64,000 bases of DNA from Ornithinimicrobium humiphilum (GCF_006716885.1 NZ_VFPU01000001.1:1860001-1924000), one strand, 5' to 3'; positions 37,480 through 46,619 are shown, counted from the stretch's first letter. The notes: generated by a model from the sequence alone, not told the origin. Numbers and translations: made by a program.

Positions 37480-38088
37480 GTGCACGCGCGCACCGCAGCC
37501 GTCCTGTCCCTGCTCCTCGTGATGCCGGGTGCCGGCTGCGCGGTGACCGACCCACCCGCTCCGGCCGCGACCCAGACCGCCGCTGCGGAGAACGGCGTCG
37601 ACCACGAGCTGCTCGAGGGGCTGGGCCTCGACGGCCTGAGCGGCCGGGAGATCGTCGACCTGCTGGAGGCACGCCCCGACGAGCGGCCCCTGCCCATGAC
37701 GGCCTCCGTGCGCGAGGACGTCGTGCTGGTCGGCGACGACACCGGTGAGACGGCGGTGCCGTTGCCCGAGGACCTCTTCTACGTCTCGGTCGCGCCCTAC
37801 GCCGAGCGGACGCACGACTGCTTCCACCACTCGCTGGCGACCTGCCGGGGCGAGCTGGTCGACCACGAGCTCGAGATCACCGTGACGGACGCCTCGGGGC
37901 AGGTGGTCCTGGAGGACGTGCGCGCCACGGGGGCGAACGGCTTCGCCGGGCTGTGGCTGCCCCGCGGCATCGCCGGCGGTACGCTCGCGGTCACGACGGA
38001 CGGGCGCACCGGCGAGGTGCCGCTGTCCACGACGGCGGGAAGCCCCACCTGCGTCACCACGCTCCAGCTGGGCCCGGCGGGCGACTGA
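37480..38088 (+). CDS. cueP: CueP-family copper-binding lipoprotein
   Basis: 202 residues. The signal is VHARTAAVLSLLLVMPGAGC with a lipobox-like end. The CueP signature CFHHSLATCRGEL lies in the middle, supplying the Cys/His ligands. LPEDLFYVSVAPYAERTHDC precedes it and VTDASGQVVLEDVRATGANGFAGLWLP follows, split by the family's pattern. A further Cys near the end (SPTCVTTLQLG) completes the set. In Salmonella CueP binds copper in the periplasm; here it would be on the outer face of the membrane. AAGGG stands eight bases before the GTG. Confidence 0.9.
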   Translation: MHARTAAVLSLLLVMPGAGCAVTDPPAPAATQTAAAENGVDHELLEGLGLDGLSGREIVDLLEARPDERPLPMTASVREDVVLVGDDTGETAVPLPEDLFYVSVAPYAERTHDCFHHSLATCRGELVDHELEITVTDASGQVVLEDVRATGANGFAGLWLPRGIAGGTLAVTTDGRTGEVPLSTTAGSPTCVTTLQLGPAGD

Positions 38089-38092
38089 CCGC

Positions 38093-39124
38093 TCAGCGGT
38101 CGCGTCGCACCATGTAGGGCACGAGGTCGCGCACGAAGTCCTTGGCGGAGCTGTCAGGCAGGCGGCCGAAGGCCTCCTCGAAGCTGGCCGCCGCCGCCCG
38201 TGCGATCCCCCGTCCGAACTCCTCCGCGAACTCGATGCTCCCGTGCCGGCGCATCAGGTCCAGGACGTCGGCCACCTGATCCGACGTGCGCCGGGCCTGC
38301 GGCAGGGCGAGGAGGCCGACCACCCGGTCGCGCTCGGCGGGGGCCGCCGCGGCCAGCAGGTGGAGGAGCATCAGCGTGCGCTTGCCCTCGCGCAGGTCCC
38401 CCGCGACCTCCTTGCCGTAGTGCTCGGTCGACCCCACGAGGTTGAGGACGTCGTCGCGGATCTGGAAGGCCGCGCCGAGGTAGAAGCCGAAGCGGGTGAG
38501 CGCCGACAGGTCGGCGCGGCCCTGGGACCCGACGAGGGCCCCCACCCGGAGCGGCAGCAGGGTGGTGTACCAGCAGGTCTTCTGCAGGATCAGGTCGAGG
38601 TAGTCCTCCGGGCCCAGGTCGACGACGTTGTCGCGCTGCCACCCGAGCTCGCGGGCCTGGCCCTCCACGGTGCGGCGTCCCATGAGCTCGAACTCGGACC
38701 AGACCCGGCCCGCGAGGTCGCTGCCGAACAGCGCCTGGTTGTCGCGCAGGGCCCCCAGGGCGACGACGGCCAGACCGTCCCCGGCGTTGATGGCGCTCGC
38801 GCGCCCGTAGCGCAGGTGCAGCGTGGGCGATCCCCGGCGCAGCTCGCTCTCGTCCTCCACGTCGTCGTGGACGAGCATCGCGGTGTGGAGCAGCTCGATC
38901 GCCGCGGCGGACGGCAGCGCCGCGGTCGACGACCCGCCGAAGGCCTCGCTCGTGGCCAGGCACAGGGCCGGCCGGAGCCCCTTGCCGCTGCGGGCGAGGT
39001 AGTCGCCGGCGGGTTCGAGCAGGTAGGGGCTGGCGTCCGTGCGCGCCAGGTAGTCCGCGGCGGCGCGGCGGGCGGTCTCGCCGTAGGCGGCGAGGCGCGG
39101 GGTCGGGTCGGTCGTCGCGGTCAT
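38093..39124 (-). CDS. Polyprenyl diphosphate synthase (trans-type)
   Basis: 343 residues. The fold of GGPP/polyprenyl synthases: GKGLRPALCLATSEAFGG, first Asp-rich motif LVHDDVEDESELRRG, GDGLAVVALGAL, and a second motif FQIRDDVLN whose last Asp is Asn. It condenses IPP with an allylic diphosphate. The residues before the first motif (AMLVH) are small or aliphatic, so the chain need not stop at C15. Product length cannot be fixed from this. Last gene of the five-gene operon; overlaps the upstream gene by ATGA. Confidence 0.93.
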   Translation of the reverse strand: MTATTDPTPRLAAYGETARRAAADYLARTDASPYLLEPAGDYLARSGKGLRPALCLATSEAFGGSSTAALPSAAAIELLHTAMLVHDDVEDESELRRGSPTLHLRYGRASAINAGDGLAVVALGALRDNQALFGSDLAGRVWSEFELMGRRTVEGQARELGWQRDNVVDLGPEDYLDLILQKTCWYTTLLPLRVGALVGSQGRADLSALTRFGFYLGAAFQIRDDVLNLVGSTEHYGKEVAGDLREGKRTLMLLHLLAAAAPAERDRVVGLLALPQARRTSDQVADVLDLMRRHGSIEFAEEFGRGIARAAAASFEEAFGRLPDSSAKDFVRDLVPYMVRRDR

Positions 39125-39681
39125 GGGCCGGCCTCCCCCGCGGCACGCACCTCGAGCACGACGGGCAGGGCCTGCCGGGGCGTGGCGGAGCAGGTGACCA
39201 CACCGTGCAGGTGACCCGCGGGCGTGCCCTCGGGGACCGCCACCTCGAGACGCACCCGGGCGGCACCGCCCGGTGCCACGACGAGGGGGGCACGGGGCGC
39301 GACCCCGACGGGCATCGCCCGGGCCGCCCCGGTGGGCAGCGTCCCTCCGGTGGACGAGGTCAGCGGGCCCACGTGCACCTCGACCTCGACGGGGCGGGCG
39401 GTCGGGTTGTGCACCCAGAGCTCGGCGCCGGTGATGTTCCCCGGGGCCGCGGCGGGGAGGACGAGGCGGTCGGCGGTCGGGGTGGTGGCGACCGCGCCGA
39501 GGAGGTCTCCCCAGCGGTCGGCCGGTCCCGCGTGGGTGGTCGGACCGGGGGCCGGGTCGAGCGCGCCGAGCCAGCGGTCGGCGACCGCGGCCGCCGTGGC
39601 GAGACCGAGGGCCTGGACCTGCCCGGCCATGCCGAGCGCCGACCGGGCCAGCCGGGAGACGTCGGCCGCGGTCCCGTTCAC
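39121..39681 (-). CDS. Hypothetical protein: amphipathic helix plus beta-sandwich domain
   Basis: 186 residues from a GTG that overlaps the flavoprotein stop (GTGA). Residues 8-42 are a helix rich in Ala and Leu (RSALGMAGQVQALGLATAAA). Residues 75-180 are all-beta, with NITGAELWVHNPTARPVEVEV, a PLVVAPGGAARVRLEV strand pair and PAGHLHGVVTCSATPRQALPV. This resembles NEW3/Ig-like domains. The same plan (helix then an xxGxYxGxV beta domain) ends the first protein of the operon. Function unknown. Confidence 0.8.
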   Translation of the reverse strand: MNGTAADVSRLARSALGMAGQVQALGLATAAAVADRWLGALDPAPGPTTHAGPADRWGDLLGAVATTPTADRLVLPAAAPGNITGAELWVHNPTARPVEVEVHVGPLTSSTGGTLPTGAARAMPVGVAPRAPLVVAPGGAARVRLEVAVPEGTPAGHLHGVVTCSATPRQALPVVLEVRAAGEAGP

Positions 39682-41744
39682 CGGTCTCCTCCTCGGCCGA
39701 CCGGGCGCTCCGCGACGGCCCGCGCCGCCAGCACTCCCGAGCGCACCGCTGCCTCGAGGCACCCGGCGTCCAGCCCGCAGGCCGTCCAGTCGCCGGCGAC
39801 GACGAGGTTGTCGACGCCCGTGCCGCCCGGAGCGAGGCGGGCGGCGCCGCTGCCCGGGACGGAGAGGACGTAGCGGTCGGAAGGATCGAGGTTGGCGCGG
39901 ACGTACTGCGCCGCCATCCGGTCCGGGCCGGTCCGTCCCAGGTCGTCGTGCAGCAGGTCCCACCGGAAGCCGTCCGGGCCCGTCGCGGCCGGCCACAGGG
40001 TGCCCACGTCGTTGTCGAGGAAGCCGGTGAGCGTCTCCCGGACGGTCCGCAGCCCGGTCTCGTGGTCGGGCTGGTCGGGCAGGGTGCCGCACAGGTAGGC
40101 CAGGGAGCGGGGCGCCGGGGCGGCCCACTCCTCGCGGGGCAGCAGGTGGTTCATCGAGGCCCAGGTGTCGAAGGTGTCCCCGAAGCCGCTCAGGGTCACC
40201 CCGTCCGGGCCGCGCCAGCCCAGCTCCCTCTCCGGGACGTCCAGCCACAGCTGGGCCGACATCGTGGCCACGGTTCGCACCTCGCGGCACATCCGGCCCC
40301 ACGCGGGCAGGCGCTCGACCAGCTCCGGCGCCACGTGCGGCACCATGCCCAGCGAGACGGCGAGGACCGCCACGTCGAAGTCAACCCCGTCGCGCAGGAC
40401 CGTGACGCCACGCCCCGGCGGGGGCGGCCCGGAGAGCGGGAGCGTCTCGAGATCGGGGCCGGGGTCCCCGTCGAGCTGCTCGAGGAGCGGACGGGCGGGC
40501 CAGCACGGCAGGCCGCCGTGCCGCTCCAGCGGCTGGTAGTCCCCCACGCCGGGCGCCAGGTCCGCCTGCCGGGTCAGGCGGATCTCGCCGATCCGGCGCC
40601 CGCCCGGGTCGAGGGCGACCTCGTCGAGCCGGGAGAAGAAGCGGAAGCTCACACCCCGACGGACCAGCGCCTGGTAGAGCGGGGCGAAGACCACCTCCCC
40701 CATCCCGGCCTGCATGCGCCAGAAGATCCCGCCCTTGGCGTCCAGGAGCATCCGCGCCGCCAGCTGCAGGCCGAGCCCGGCGGCGAAGCGCGGACGGGTC
40801 CGGTCGCCGTCCTCGTAGGCGAGCGCCAGGTCGTACATTCCGCGCACGACCGGGGAGTCCAGCGTCGCTGCCGCCGCGCCGTGCCGGGCCAGCCACTCCC
40901 GCATGTCCAGGTGGTCGATGCGCGACAGGTCGGCCTCCGCGACCAGGCCGTCGGTGATCAGCCCCAGCACGACGGTGGCGACCAGGTCGACGAGCTCGGT
41001 GGTGCGCCAGGCCTCGGGGCTCGAACGGGTCGCGGCCCGCAGCTGCTCGCGCACCAGTTCGAGCACCTCCCGCACCGGTCCGAGCAGGGAGGCGGACGGC
41101 AGAGCCCCGAGGGCGTCGGTGACGCGCTCCAGGGTGACCGCGGCCCCGGCCAGGGTGGTCAGCAGCCCCGCACGCAGGGCGGCGGCGGGGTCGGCACCGC
41201 CGGCGGGCCGGGGCCGCGGCGAGGTGCTGAGGTAGACCTCCACGGGACCGTCGGCGACCCCGGCCCCGTGGAAGTCCGCCAGCAGCCGCAGGCCGCGCAC
41301 CACGACGTCGACGGGGCGCAACGGGCGGTCCTCGGAGCCCGGCTCGCCGGGGAGCCGACCGTCGCGGCTGAAGCGGGTGACGAAGGGCTCGGGCGCCGTG
41401 GGCCCGGAGACGTCCACCAGGCCGACGTCCCCGGAGGGGACGAGGGCGTCCGTCCAGTCGAGGAGGGGGCACCCGGGGTCGGTGCGGGCGCGGTCCAGCT
41501 CGGCGTAGACCTCGCGCAGCACGCGGAAGGTCGCGTCGTAGTAGCCGAGCAGGACGTGCAGCCCGTGCTCCTCGATCCGCCCGTGCTCGCCCCGGCTGCT
41601 CGCTCCCTTGCCGCCCAGGCGCCAGCCGCGCTGGTGCACGGTGATCGAGGCGTAGCGCTCGCGCCAGTCGCCCGCGCTCAGCTCCCAGGCGGTGGTGAGT
41701 CCCGCCATCCCGCCACCGAGGACGACGACACGCGGCAGGCCCAT
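39678..41744 (-). CDS. FAD-dependent oxidoreductase, phytoene-desaturase/amine-oxidase type
   Basis: 688 residues, longer than most phytoene desaturases (about 500). Dinucleotide-binding motif VVVLGGGMAGLTTAWELS, then HQRGWRLGGKGASSRGEHGR and EEHGLHVLLGYYDATFRVLR, and at the C-terminus VDNLVVAGDWTACGLDAGCLEAAVRSG. That last part closes the FAD site in carotenoid desaturases and hydroxysqualene dehydroxylases. A helical insertion of about 150 residues follows residue 140. The neighbouring prenyl synthase suggests an isoprenoid substrate. It starts one base after the cyclase gene stop. Confidence 0.88.
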   Translation of the reverse strand: MGLPRVVVLGGGMAGLTTAWELSAGDWRERYASITVHQRGWRLGGKGASSRGEHGRIEEHGLHVLLGYYDATFRVLREVYAELDRARTDPGCPLLDWTDALVPSGDVGLVDVSGPTAPEPFVTRFSRDGRLPGEPGSEDRPLRPVDVVVRGLRLLADFHGAGVADGPVEVYLSTSPRPRPAGGADPAAALRAGLLTTLAGAAVTLERVTDALGALPSASLLGPVREVLELVREQLRAATRSSPEAWRTTELVDLVATVVLGLITDGLVAEADLSRIDHLDMREWLARHGAAAATLDSPVVRGMYDLALAYEDGDRTRPRFAAGLGLQLAARMLLDAKGGIFWRMQAGMGEVVFAPLYQALVRRGVSFRFFSRLDEVALDPGGRRIGEIRLTRQADLAPGVGDYQPLERHGGLPCWPARPLLEQLDGDPGPDLETLPLSGPPPPGRGVTVLRDGVDFDVAVLAVSLGMVPHVAPELVERLPAWGRMCREVRTVATMSAQLWLDVPERELGWRGPDGVTLSGFGDTFDTWASMNHLLPREEWAAPAPRSLAYLCGTLPDQPDHETGLRTVRETLTGFLDNDVGTLWPAATGPDGFRWDLLHDDLGRTGPDRMAAQYVRANLDPSDRYVLSVPGSGAARLAPGGTGVDNLVVAGDWTACGLDAGCLEAAVRSGVLAARAVAERPVGRGGDR

Positions 41745-41745
41745 G

Positions 41746-44700
41746 TCACCTGCCGAGCAGCTCGTCCGCGCCCTCGGTCTCGGGCGCCGCGTAGGTGGAC
41801 GGGACGCCGGCCCTGGCATCGGCCAGCAGGCTGCGCCACTCCGGGGGCCGGTGCTGCTCGGGCAGCCCCGCGAGGTCGACCGCCGCGCGCAGCCGGGACA
41901 CCCAGGCCGCCTGCTCGGACGCGAGCGCCAGCGCCTCGCGCAGGTCGTCGGCGGCGGCTGCGTGGTCGCCGGCGCGGACGAGCAGCGCGGCCCGGTGCCT
42001 CAGCAGCTCGGGCACGTGGATGAGCTCGCCGGTGCGGTGGGCCACGCGCAGCGCCTCCGTGAGGTGCTCGCACGCCGCGGCCTCGTCGCCGCTGCGTGCC
42101 ACCGTGCGGGCGAGCGAGGAGAGCATGGACGCCAGGAACGCCTCGTGACCCATCAGGCGCAGGTTCTCGACCACCCCGGTGAGCAGCGAGGGGTCGGGGG
42201 CGCTGCCGGCCGGCCCCTGGAGGTAGGCCGAGCCGAGGACCTGCCAGTAGGCCGAGCCGTGCCGACGGCCGACCTCGACCACCTCGAGGGCCACCGCGCC
42301 CGCGCCCTCCTGGTCGCCCAGGAACTGGTGGGTCCACGCGACGTAGGTCTTGACGAAGCCCTCCGTGAAGGGGCCGCGCGGGAAGCCCAGCGACTCCGCG
42401 TGGTCGACGGCGAGCCGGGCGTGCCGCGCCACCGCCGCGGTGTCGCCCTGCAGCGCCGCGACGCAGGCGAGGCCGACCTCGGCCGCCGCCAGCGGGTCGT
42501 TCGGCAGCGGCCACAGGGCGGCGGCGAGCGCCTCCTCCGGAGGCCGGCCGCGCAGCCCGTCCACGGACCGGACGAAGTAGCGCTTCGCGTCCTCGAGGTG
42601 CCCCAGGTAGAGGTGCGCGAAGCCCGAGCAGCCGTCCACCTCCGGCCACATCGGGGCCAGCGCCGCCGACCGGATCATCGTCTGCATCCGGTCCGCCAGG
42701 GCCAGGGCGGTGCGTGCGTCCCCGTTGGTCAGCCGGTAGGAGAACATGGCGAACATCGAGGCGAGCACCTCGGGGCGCTCGCCGAGCTCGGAGGCCAGCA
42801 GCTCGGCCCGGTCGTGGTCGGCGCGCACCTCCGGAGCGGCGTAGCCGCGCAGGGAGGTGACGCTGAGGATGCGCAGCATCCGGGCCCCGAGCTCGCCGAG
42901 GTCCCGCTCGGCCGAGGGCTCCATCTGGTCGTAGAGCTCCAGCGCCCGGGTGGCCAGGCGGGTGGCCTCCTGGTGGGCACCGCCGGCCTGCGAGCCCTGG
43001 GCGGCGACCATGTAGAGCTGGGCCGCCCGCGCCTCCTGACCCGCGAGGTCGAGGTGGGTCGCGACGATGGCTGGCTCGGTGCCCATCCCGGCCATCACGT
43101 CTGCCACGGCGGCGTGCGTCTGCTGGCGCACGTCCAGGACCTGCATCTCGTAGGCGGCGTCGCGCATGAGGGCGTGCCGGAACCGGTAGGCGCCCGCGGC
43201 CGGGGTCGGCTCCAGGATCCCCTGGTCCACGAGGAAGCCGAGCTGCTCGTCGACGGCCTGCTCGTCGCCGATCACCGCCGACACGACCGAGGCGCGGAAG
43301 AGCGGGCCGACGGTGGCGGCCACCTGCACGACGCGCTGGTCGACGCCGGGGGCCTTGAGACGCCAGGTGAAGAGCTCCTGCAGGCGCAGCGGCATCGGCT
43401 CGGTGCGGTTCTCGGTGACGCAGGCACGGGTGAGCTCCTCGACGAAGAGGGGGTTGCCCTGGGCCTGCTCGACGATCTCCTCGCGGCTCTCGGCCGGCAG
43501 CTCCTGACCGCTGGTGAGGTTGTCCACGATGCGGAGGGCCGCCTCGTCGTCGAGCCGCCCGAGCTCGATCAGGTCCGCCCCTTCGGGGTCGGGCACGACG
43601 GCGCTGTCGCGGGTGGTGGCGACGGTGAGCAGGGAGGCGGGCGCTCGGGTGGTGAGCAGGTGCAGCAGCTCCAGCGTGGAGGGGTCGGCCCAGTGCAGGT
43701 CCTCGACGACGAGCAGGGACGGTGCCCGGCCGGCCAGCGCGGACAACCAGTCGCCGAGACGCTCCAGGGTCAGAGCCAGCAGGGCGCTGGGCTCCAGCTC
43801 CAGGGCGGGGTAGGACGCCGTCGGCGGCAGCTGGAGGAGCGGGCCGAGGACGGGCACGAAGGCTGCAGGCTCCAGCCCGGCCGCTCCGAGGTGGCGCTCC
43901 AGCGCCTCGATCGTCAGCGCGGTGTCCGAGGTCCCCTGCTCCGCGGCGACGGTGCGGGCGAGCATGCGCGCCACCGGCCAGAGCGGCACGTTGGAGTAGT
44001 AGGGCAGGCAGCCGGCGCCGAGCACGGTGCCTCCGGTCGTCTGGACCTTGTCGAGCAGCTCGACGACGAGCCGCGACTTGCCGATCCCGGCCTCCCCCGC
44101 GACGACCAGCACCCGACCCTGGTCCTCGGGGCGGGCGAGGACGGCGTCCCAGGCCACCAGCAGCCGGGCGGCGGGCTCGTCCCGGCCGACGAGCCCCGAC
44201 TGCCGGTAGCGGTCGGCCGTGAACCGGGCCGCGGCGTAGCGCGGACGCTCGACGGCGAAGATCTCCACGGGGCGGGTGATGCCCTTGAGCCGCCGCACGC
44301 CGAGGGATCGGGTGAAGAAGTCGGCGTCCACGAGCTGGAGCGTGACGTCGCTGACCACGACCATCCCGGGCTCTCCCTCGCCCTGGACCCGCGCCGCGAG
44401 GTTGGGTGTGACCCCGAGGATGGAGTCGCGGGAGAGCAGGTCGGTGTCCGCCCCGGTGCCGGTGATGACGACCCGTCCGGTGTGGATGCCCACACGCAGC
44501 TCCGCCGAGGCCCCGACCCGGCGCTCCAGCTCGCTCCGGGCATCACGCATCGCCGTGATCATGTCGAGGCCGGCCAGGACCGCCCGGCGGGCGTCGTCCT
44601 CGTGCACCTCGGGATAACCGAATCCGGCCAGCACGCCGTCGCCGTAGAACTGCACCAGCGAGCCGCCGTAGCGGGTGACGGCGTCTCCGACGGCGGACCG

Positions 44701-45006
44701 GTAGAACGCGAACAGGTCGCGCAACTGCTCCGGCTCGACCTGCTCGGAGAGCTGGGTGGAGCCGACGAGGTCCGAGAAGAGCAGGGTCATCAGGGCCCGT
44801 TCCCCCCACGGTCCGCTCTGGCGCGCGGCGATCCGTTGGAGGATCGCGACGGCACGCTCGTTGCCGGGGTCGACGGCGCGCACCTCCTCGGCGGTGGCCC
44901 TCGCCTGCTCCAGGTCGCCGGCGCGCAGGGACACCTCGGCCCAGCCGAGCAGGCGGTCGAGCAGGCTGTCCAGCCTGGACTCCGCAGACGTGCCGAGCTC
45001 GACCAC
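41746..45006 (-). CDS. Class III nucleotide cyclase / STAND-type AAA ATPase / TPR regulator
   Basis: 1086 residues. A short TPR-like N-terminus (EQARATAEEVRAVDPGNERA) is followed by a class III cyclase domain (about 70-235): LLFSDLVGSTQLSE and VQFYGDGVLAGFG give both metal Asp residues, and TPNLAARVQ gives the transition-state Asn and Arg. Gln stands where many adenylyl cyclases have the purine-binding Lys. An ATPase domain follows with GEAGIGKSR (Walker A) and LLVVEDLHWADPS (Walker B), then about 600 residues of TPR-like helical repeats. Likely cytoplasmic, making cAMP or cGMP in response to an unknown signal. Second gene of the operon. Confidence 0.92.
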   Translation of the reverse strand: MVELGTSAESRLDSLLDRLLGWAEVSLRAGDLEQARATAEEVRAVDPGNERAVAILQRIAARQSGPWGERALMTLLFSDLVGSTQLSEQVEPEQLRDLFAFYRSAVGDAVTRYGGSLVQFYGDGVLAGFGYPEVHEDDARRAVLAGLDMITAMRDARSELERRVGASAELRVGIHTGRVVITGTGADTDLLSRDSILGVTPNLAARVQGEGEPGMVVVSDVTLQLVDADFFTRSLGVRRLKGITRPVEIFAVERPRYAAARFTADRYRQSGLVGRDEPAARLLVAWDAVLARPEDQGRVLVVAGEAGIGKSRLVVELLDKVQTTGGTVLGAGCLPYYSNVPLWPVARMLARTVAAEQGTSDTALTIEALERHLGAAGLEPAAFVPVLGPLLQLPPTASYPALELEPSALLALTLERLGDWLSALAGRAPSLLVVEDLHWADPSTLELLHLLTTRAPASLLTVATTRDSAVVPDPEGADLIELGRLDDEAALRIVDNLTSGQELPAESREEIVEQAQGNPLFVEELTRACVTENRTEPMPLRLQELFTWRLKAPGVDQRVVQVAATVGPLFRASVVSAVIGDEQAVDEQLGFLVDQGILEPTPAAGAYRFRHALMRDAAYEMQVLDVRQQTHAAVADVMAGMGTEPAIVATHLDLAGQEARAAQLYMVAAQGSQAGGAHQEATRLATRALELYDQMEPSAERDLGELGARMLRILSVTSLRGYAAPEVRADHDRAELLASELGERPEVLASMFAMFSYRLTNGDARTALALADRMQTMIRSAALAPMWPEVDGCSGFAHLYLGHLEDAKRYFVRSVDGLRGRPPEEALAAALWPLPNDPLAAAEVGLACVAALQGDTAAVARHARLAVDHAESLGFPRGPFTEGFVKTYVAWTHQFLGDQEGAGAVALEVVEVGRRHGSAYWQVLGSAYLQGPAGSAPDPSLLTGVVENLRLMGHEAFLASMLSSLARTVARSGDEAAACEHLTEALRVAHRTGELIHVPELLRHRAALLVRAGDHAAAADDLREALALASEQAAWVSRLRAAVDLAGLPEQHRPPEWRSLLADARAGVPSTYAAPETEGADELLGR

Positions 45007-45008
45007 GC

Positions 45009-46619
45009 TCAGACCTCGGTGGTCCGGGAGATGTAGAGCTGCACGGGGGCCGGCGCGGCACCGGGCCGCGCCACGACCTCACCGACGTAGAGCCCGGGCG
45101 ACCAGGACGTGCCGTCGACGCGCAGGCGCACGGCGTGCCCCTCCCCCAGCGGCGTCACCGTGGCGGCGATGCTCGCGGCCGGGATGCGGGCGCCTCCCGC
45201 CTCGATCGAGACCAGGTCGGAGACGGCGGGGGCGTCGTCCGGGCGCAGGTCCAGCAGCGGCACGGTGGTCCCCTCCGCCCCAGCCTGGTCCGCGGGCACC
45301 GTCCGGCCGGGGACGCCGCTCGCCGCGGCGGTGAAGGTCGCGCCGGACCGGTCGGGCGGGGCGACGCCGTGCTCCAGACCCTCGTCGGCGATCTGCCCGA
45401 GCAGGCCCATCCCGTGCACCCAGGCCTGGGACCAGTCGCGCGCCAGCTGGTTGAAGATGCGTCGCTGGTGGCCGAGGAGGTCGGCGGGGCGGACGTCGGG
45501 CTGCATGGCCGCGCCGGCCATGTCGTCCAGCAGGTCCACGTAGGTGCGGCTCGACTCCGCGGCGAACTGGATCCAGTCCTCGGCCGGCTCCAGCCAGGAC
45601 AGGTTGCGGCCGCCGGAGGGCCGGTCGTGGCCGGGGGCTCGGCCCGGGTCCAGGTCGGGCCCGGCCGGCCCCGGGCCGGGGGTCTCCACGGGGCGGCTGC
45701 TCGAGCCGCCCTCGACCGCCCGCCGGACCCATTCGGTCCAGAACGGGCGCACCAGCGTGGTGACCTGGTCCCAGATCTTCTGCCGGAAGCCGACGATCTT
45801 CAGGGCCTTGACCCGGCGCACCGGCCCCAGGTCGTTGACCGTGAGGAAGCCACGATCGACCTCGATCAGGTCGTCGAGACTCAGGGCCAGGTCGTAGGTC
45901 ATGCCGGCGGCGCGGGCGTCCCGCCAGAAGTCGCAGTGGAGCAGCGTGTTCACCGGCCCCACGATCTGCACCTTCTCGTGGAAGATCCCGTGCCAGTGCT
46001 CCTCCGAGCGCGGCGGCCCCGGCAGGCTGACCGGTCGCCCGCTGCCGACGAGGTCCATCCCCCTGAACAGCATCGGACCGCGCCGGGGCCAGCTGCGCGG
46101 GTCGACCCAGTCGGCGACCTTCTCGAAGGGCGCGTTCGTCTCGAACTCCGAGAACACCCACGTCGCCGCCAGGCCGCCGGTCACCACGCGGCGCACGCTG
46201 CAGACGTCCTGGCCGACGAAGGCGGCCTCGTGGTGCTCGAGCGAGCGGCCCGAGGTCAGCGCGGAGAAGGGGACGCCGTCGCCCGCGGCCTCCTTGACGT
46301 CGTCGAGCAGCTGCTGGGCGTCGATGCCCGTCCGCGCCTGCGCGACCGACTCGGCCAGGGCGACGTACTGCGCCTCCGCCGTCTCCAGCTCCGGGAAGCC
46401 GGCACGGGCCAGCTCCCCGAGGGTGCCGATGCGGGCCGACACGGGCACGTCGTCGAGCGAGGCCTCGGCCAGCGTATGCAGGGCCTGACCGGTGCCCATG
46501 CGCCGCACGCCGGGCACGAAACCCGCGCCGTCCTCCTCGCGCGCATGCAGACTCATCAGGGCGTTCTGGTGCGGCTCCACGTCCGCCCAGCCGGAATCGC
46601 CCACAGGGTGCTCGGTCAT
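45009..46619 (-). CDS. Multidomain hypothetical protein (SRPBCC-like, helical, beta-sandwich)
   Basis: 536 residues, first gene of the five-gene operon; AAGGTGG eight bases before the ATG. Residues 60-115 are helical. Residues about 150-295 look like a START/SRPBCC fold (TWVFSEFETNAPFEKVADWV, WHGIFHEKVQIVGPVNTLLH, DDLIEVDRGFLTVND). Residues 345-415 form long amphipathic helices resembling phasins (DWIQFAAESSRTYVDLLDDM, HQRRIFNQLARDWSQAWVHG). Residues 455-533 are a beta-sandwich ending PGLYVGEVVARPG. No signal peptide. I do not know a named family. A hydrophobic-ligand-binding or particle-surface role is only inference. Confidence 0.82.
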   Translation of the reverse strand: MTEHPVGDSGWADVEPHQNALMSLHAREEDGAGFVPGVRRMGTGQALHTLAEASLDDVPVSARIGTLGELARAGFPELETAEAQYVALAESVAQARTGIDAQQLLDDVKEAAGDGVPFSALTSGRSLEHHEAAFVGQDVCSVRRVVTGGLAATWVFSEFETNAPFEKVADWVDPRSWPRRGPMLFRGMDLVGSGRPVSLPGPPRSEEHWHGIFHEKVQIVGPVNTLLHCDFWRDARAAGMTYDLALSLDDLIEVDRGFLTVNDLGPVRRVKALKIVGFRQKIWDQVTTLVRPFWTEWVRRAVEGGSSSRPVETPGPGPAGPDLDPGRAPGHDRPSGGRNLSWLEPAEDWIQFAAESSRTYVDLLDDMAGAAMQPDVRPADLLGHQRRIFNQLARDWSQAWVHGMGLLGQIADEGLEHGVAPPDRSGATFTAAASGVPGRTVPADQAGAEGTTVPLLDLRPDDAPAVSDLVSIEAGGARIPAASIAATVTPLGEGHAVRLRVDGTSWSPGLYVGEVVARPGAAPAPVQLYISRTTEV

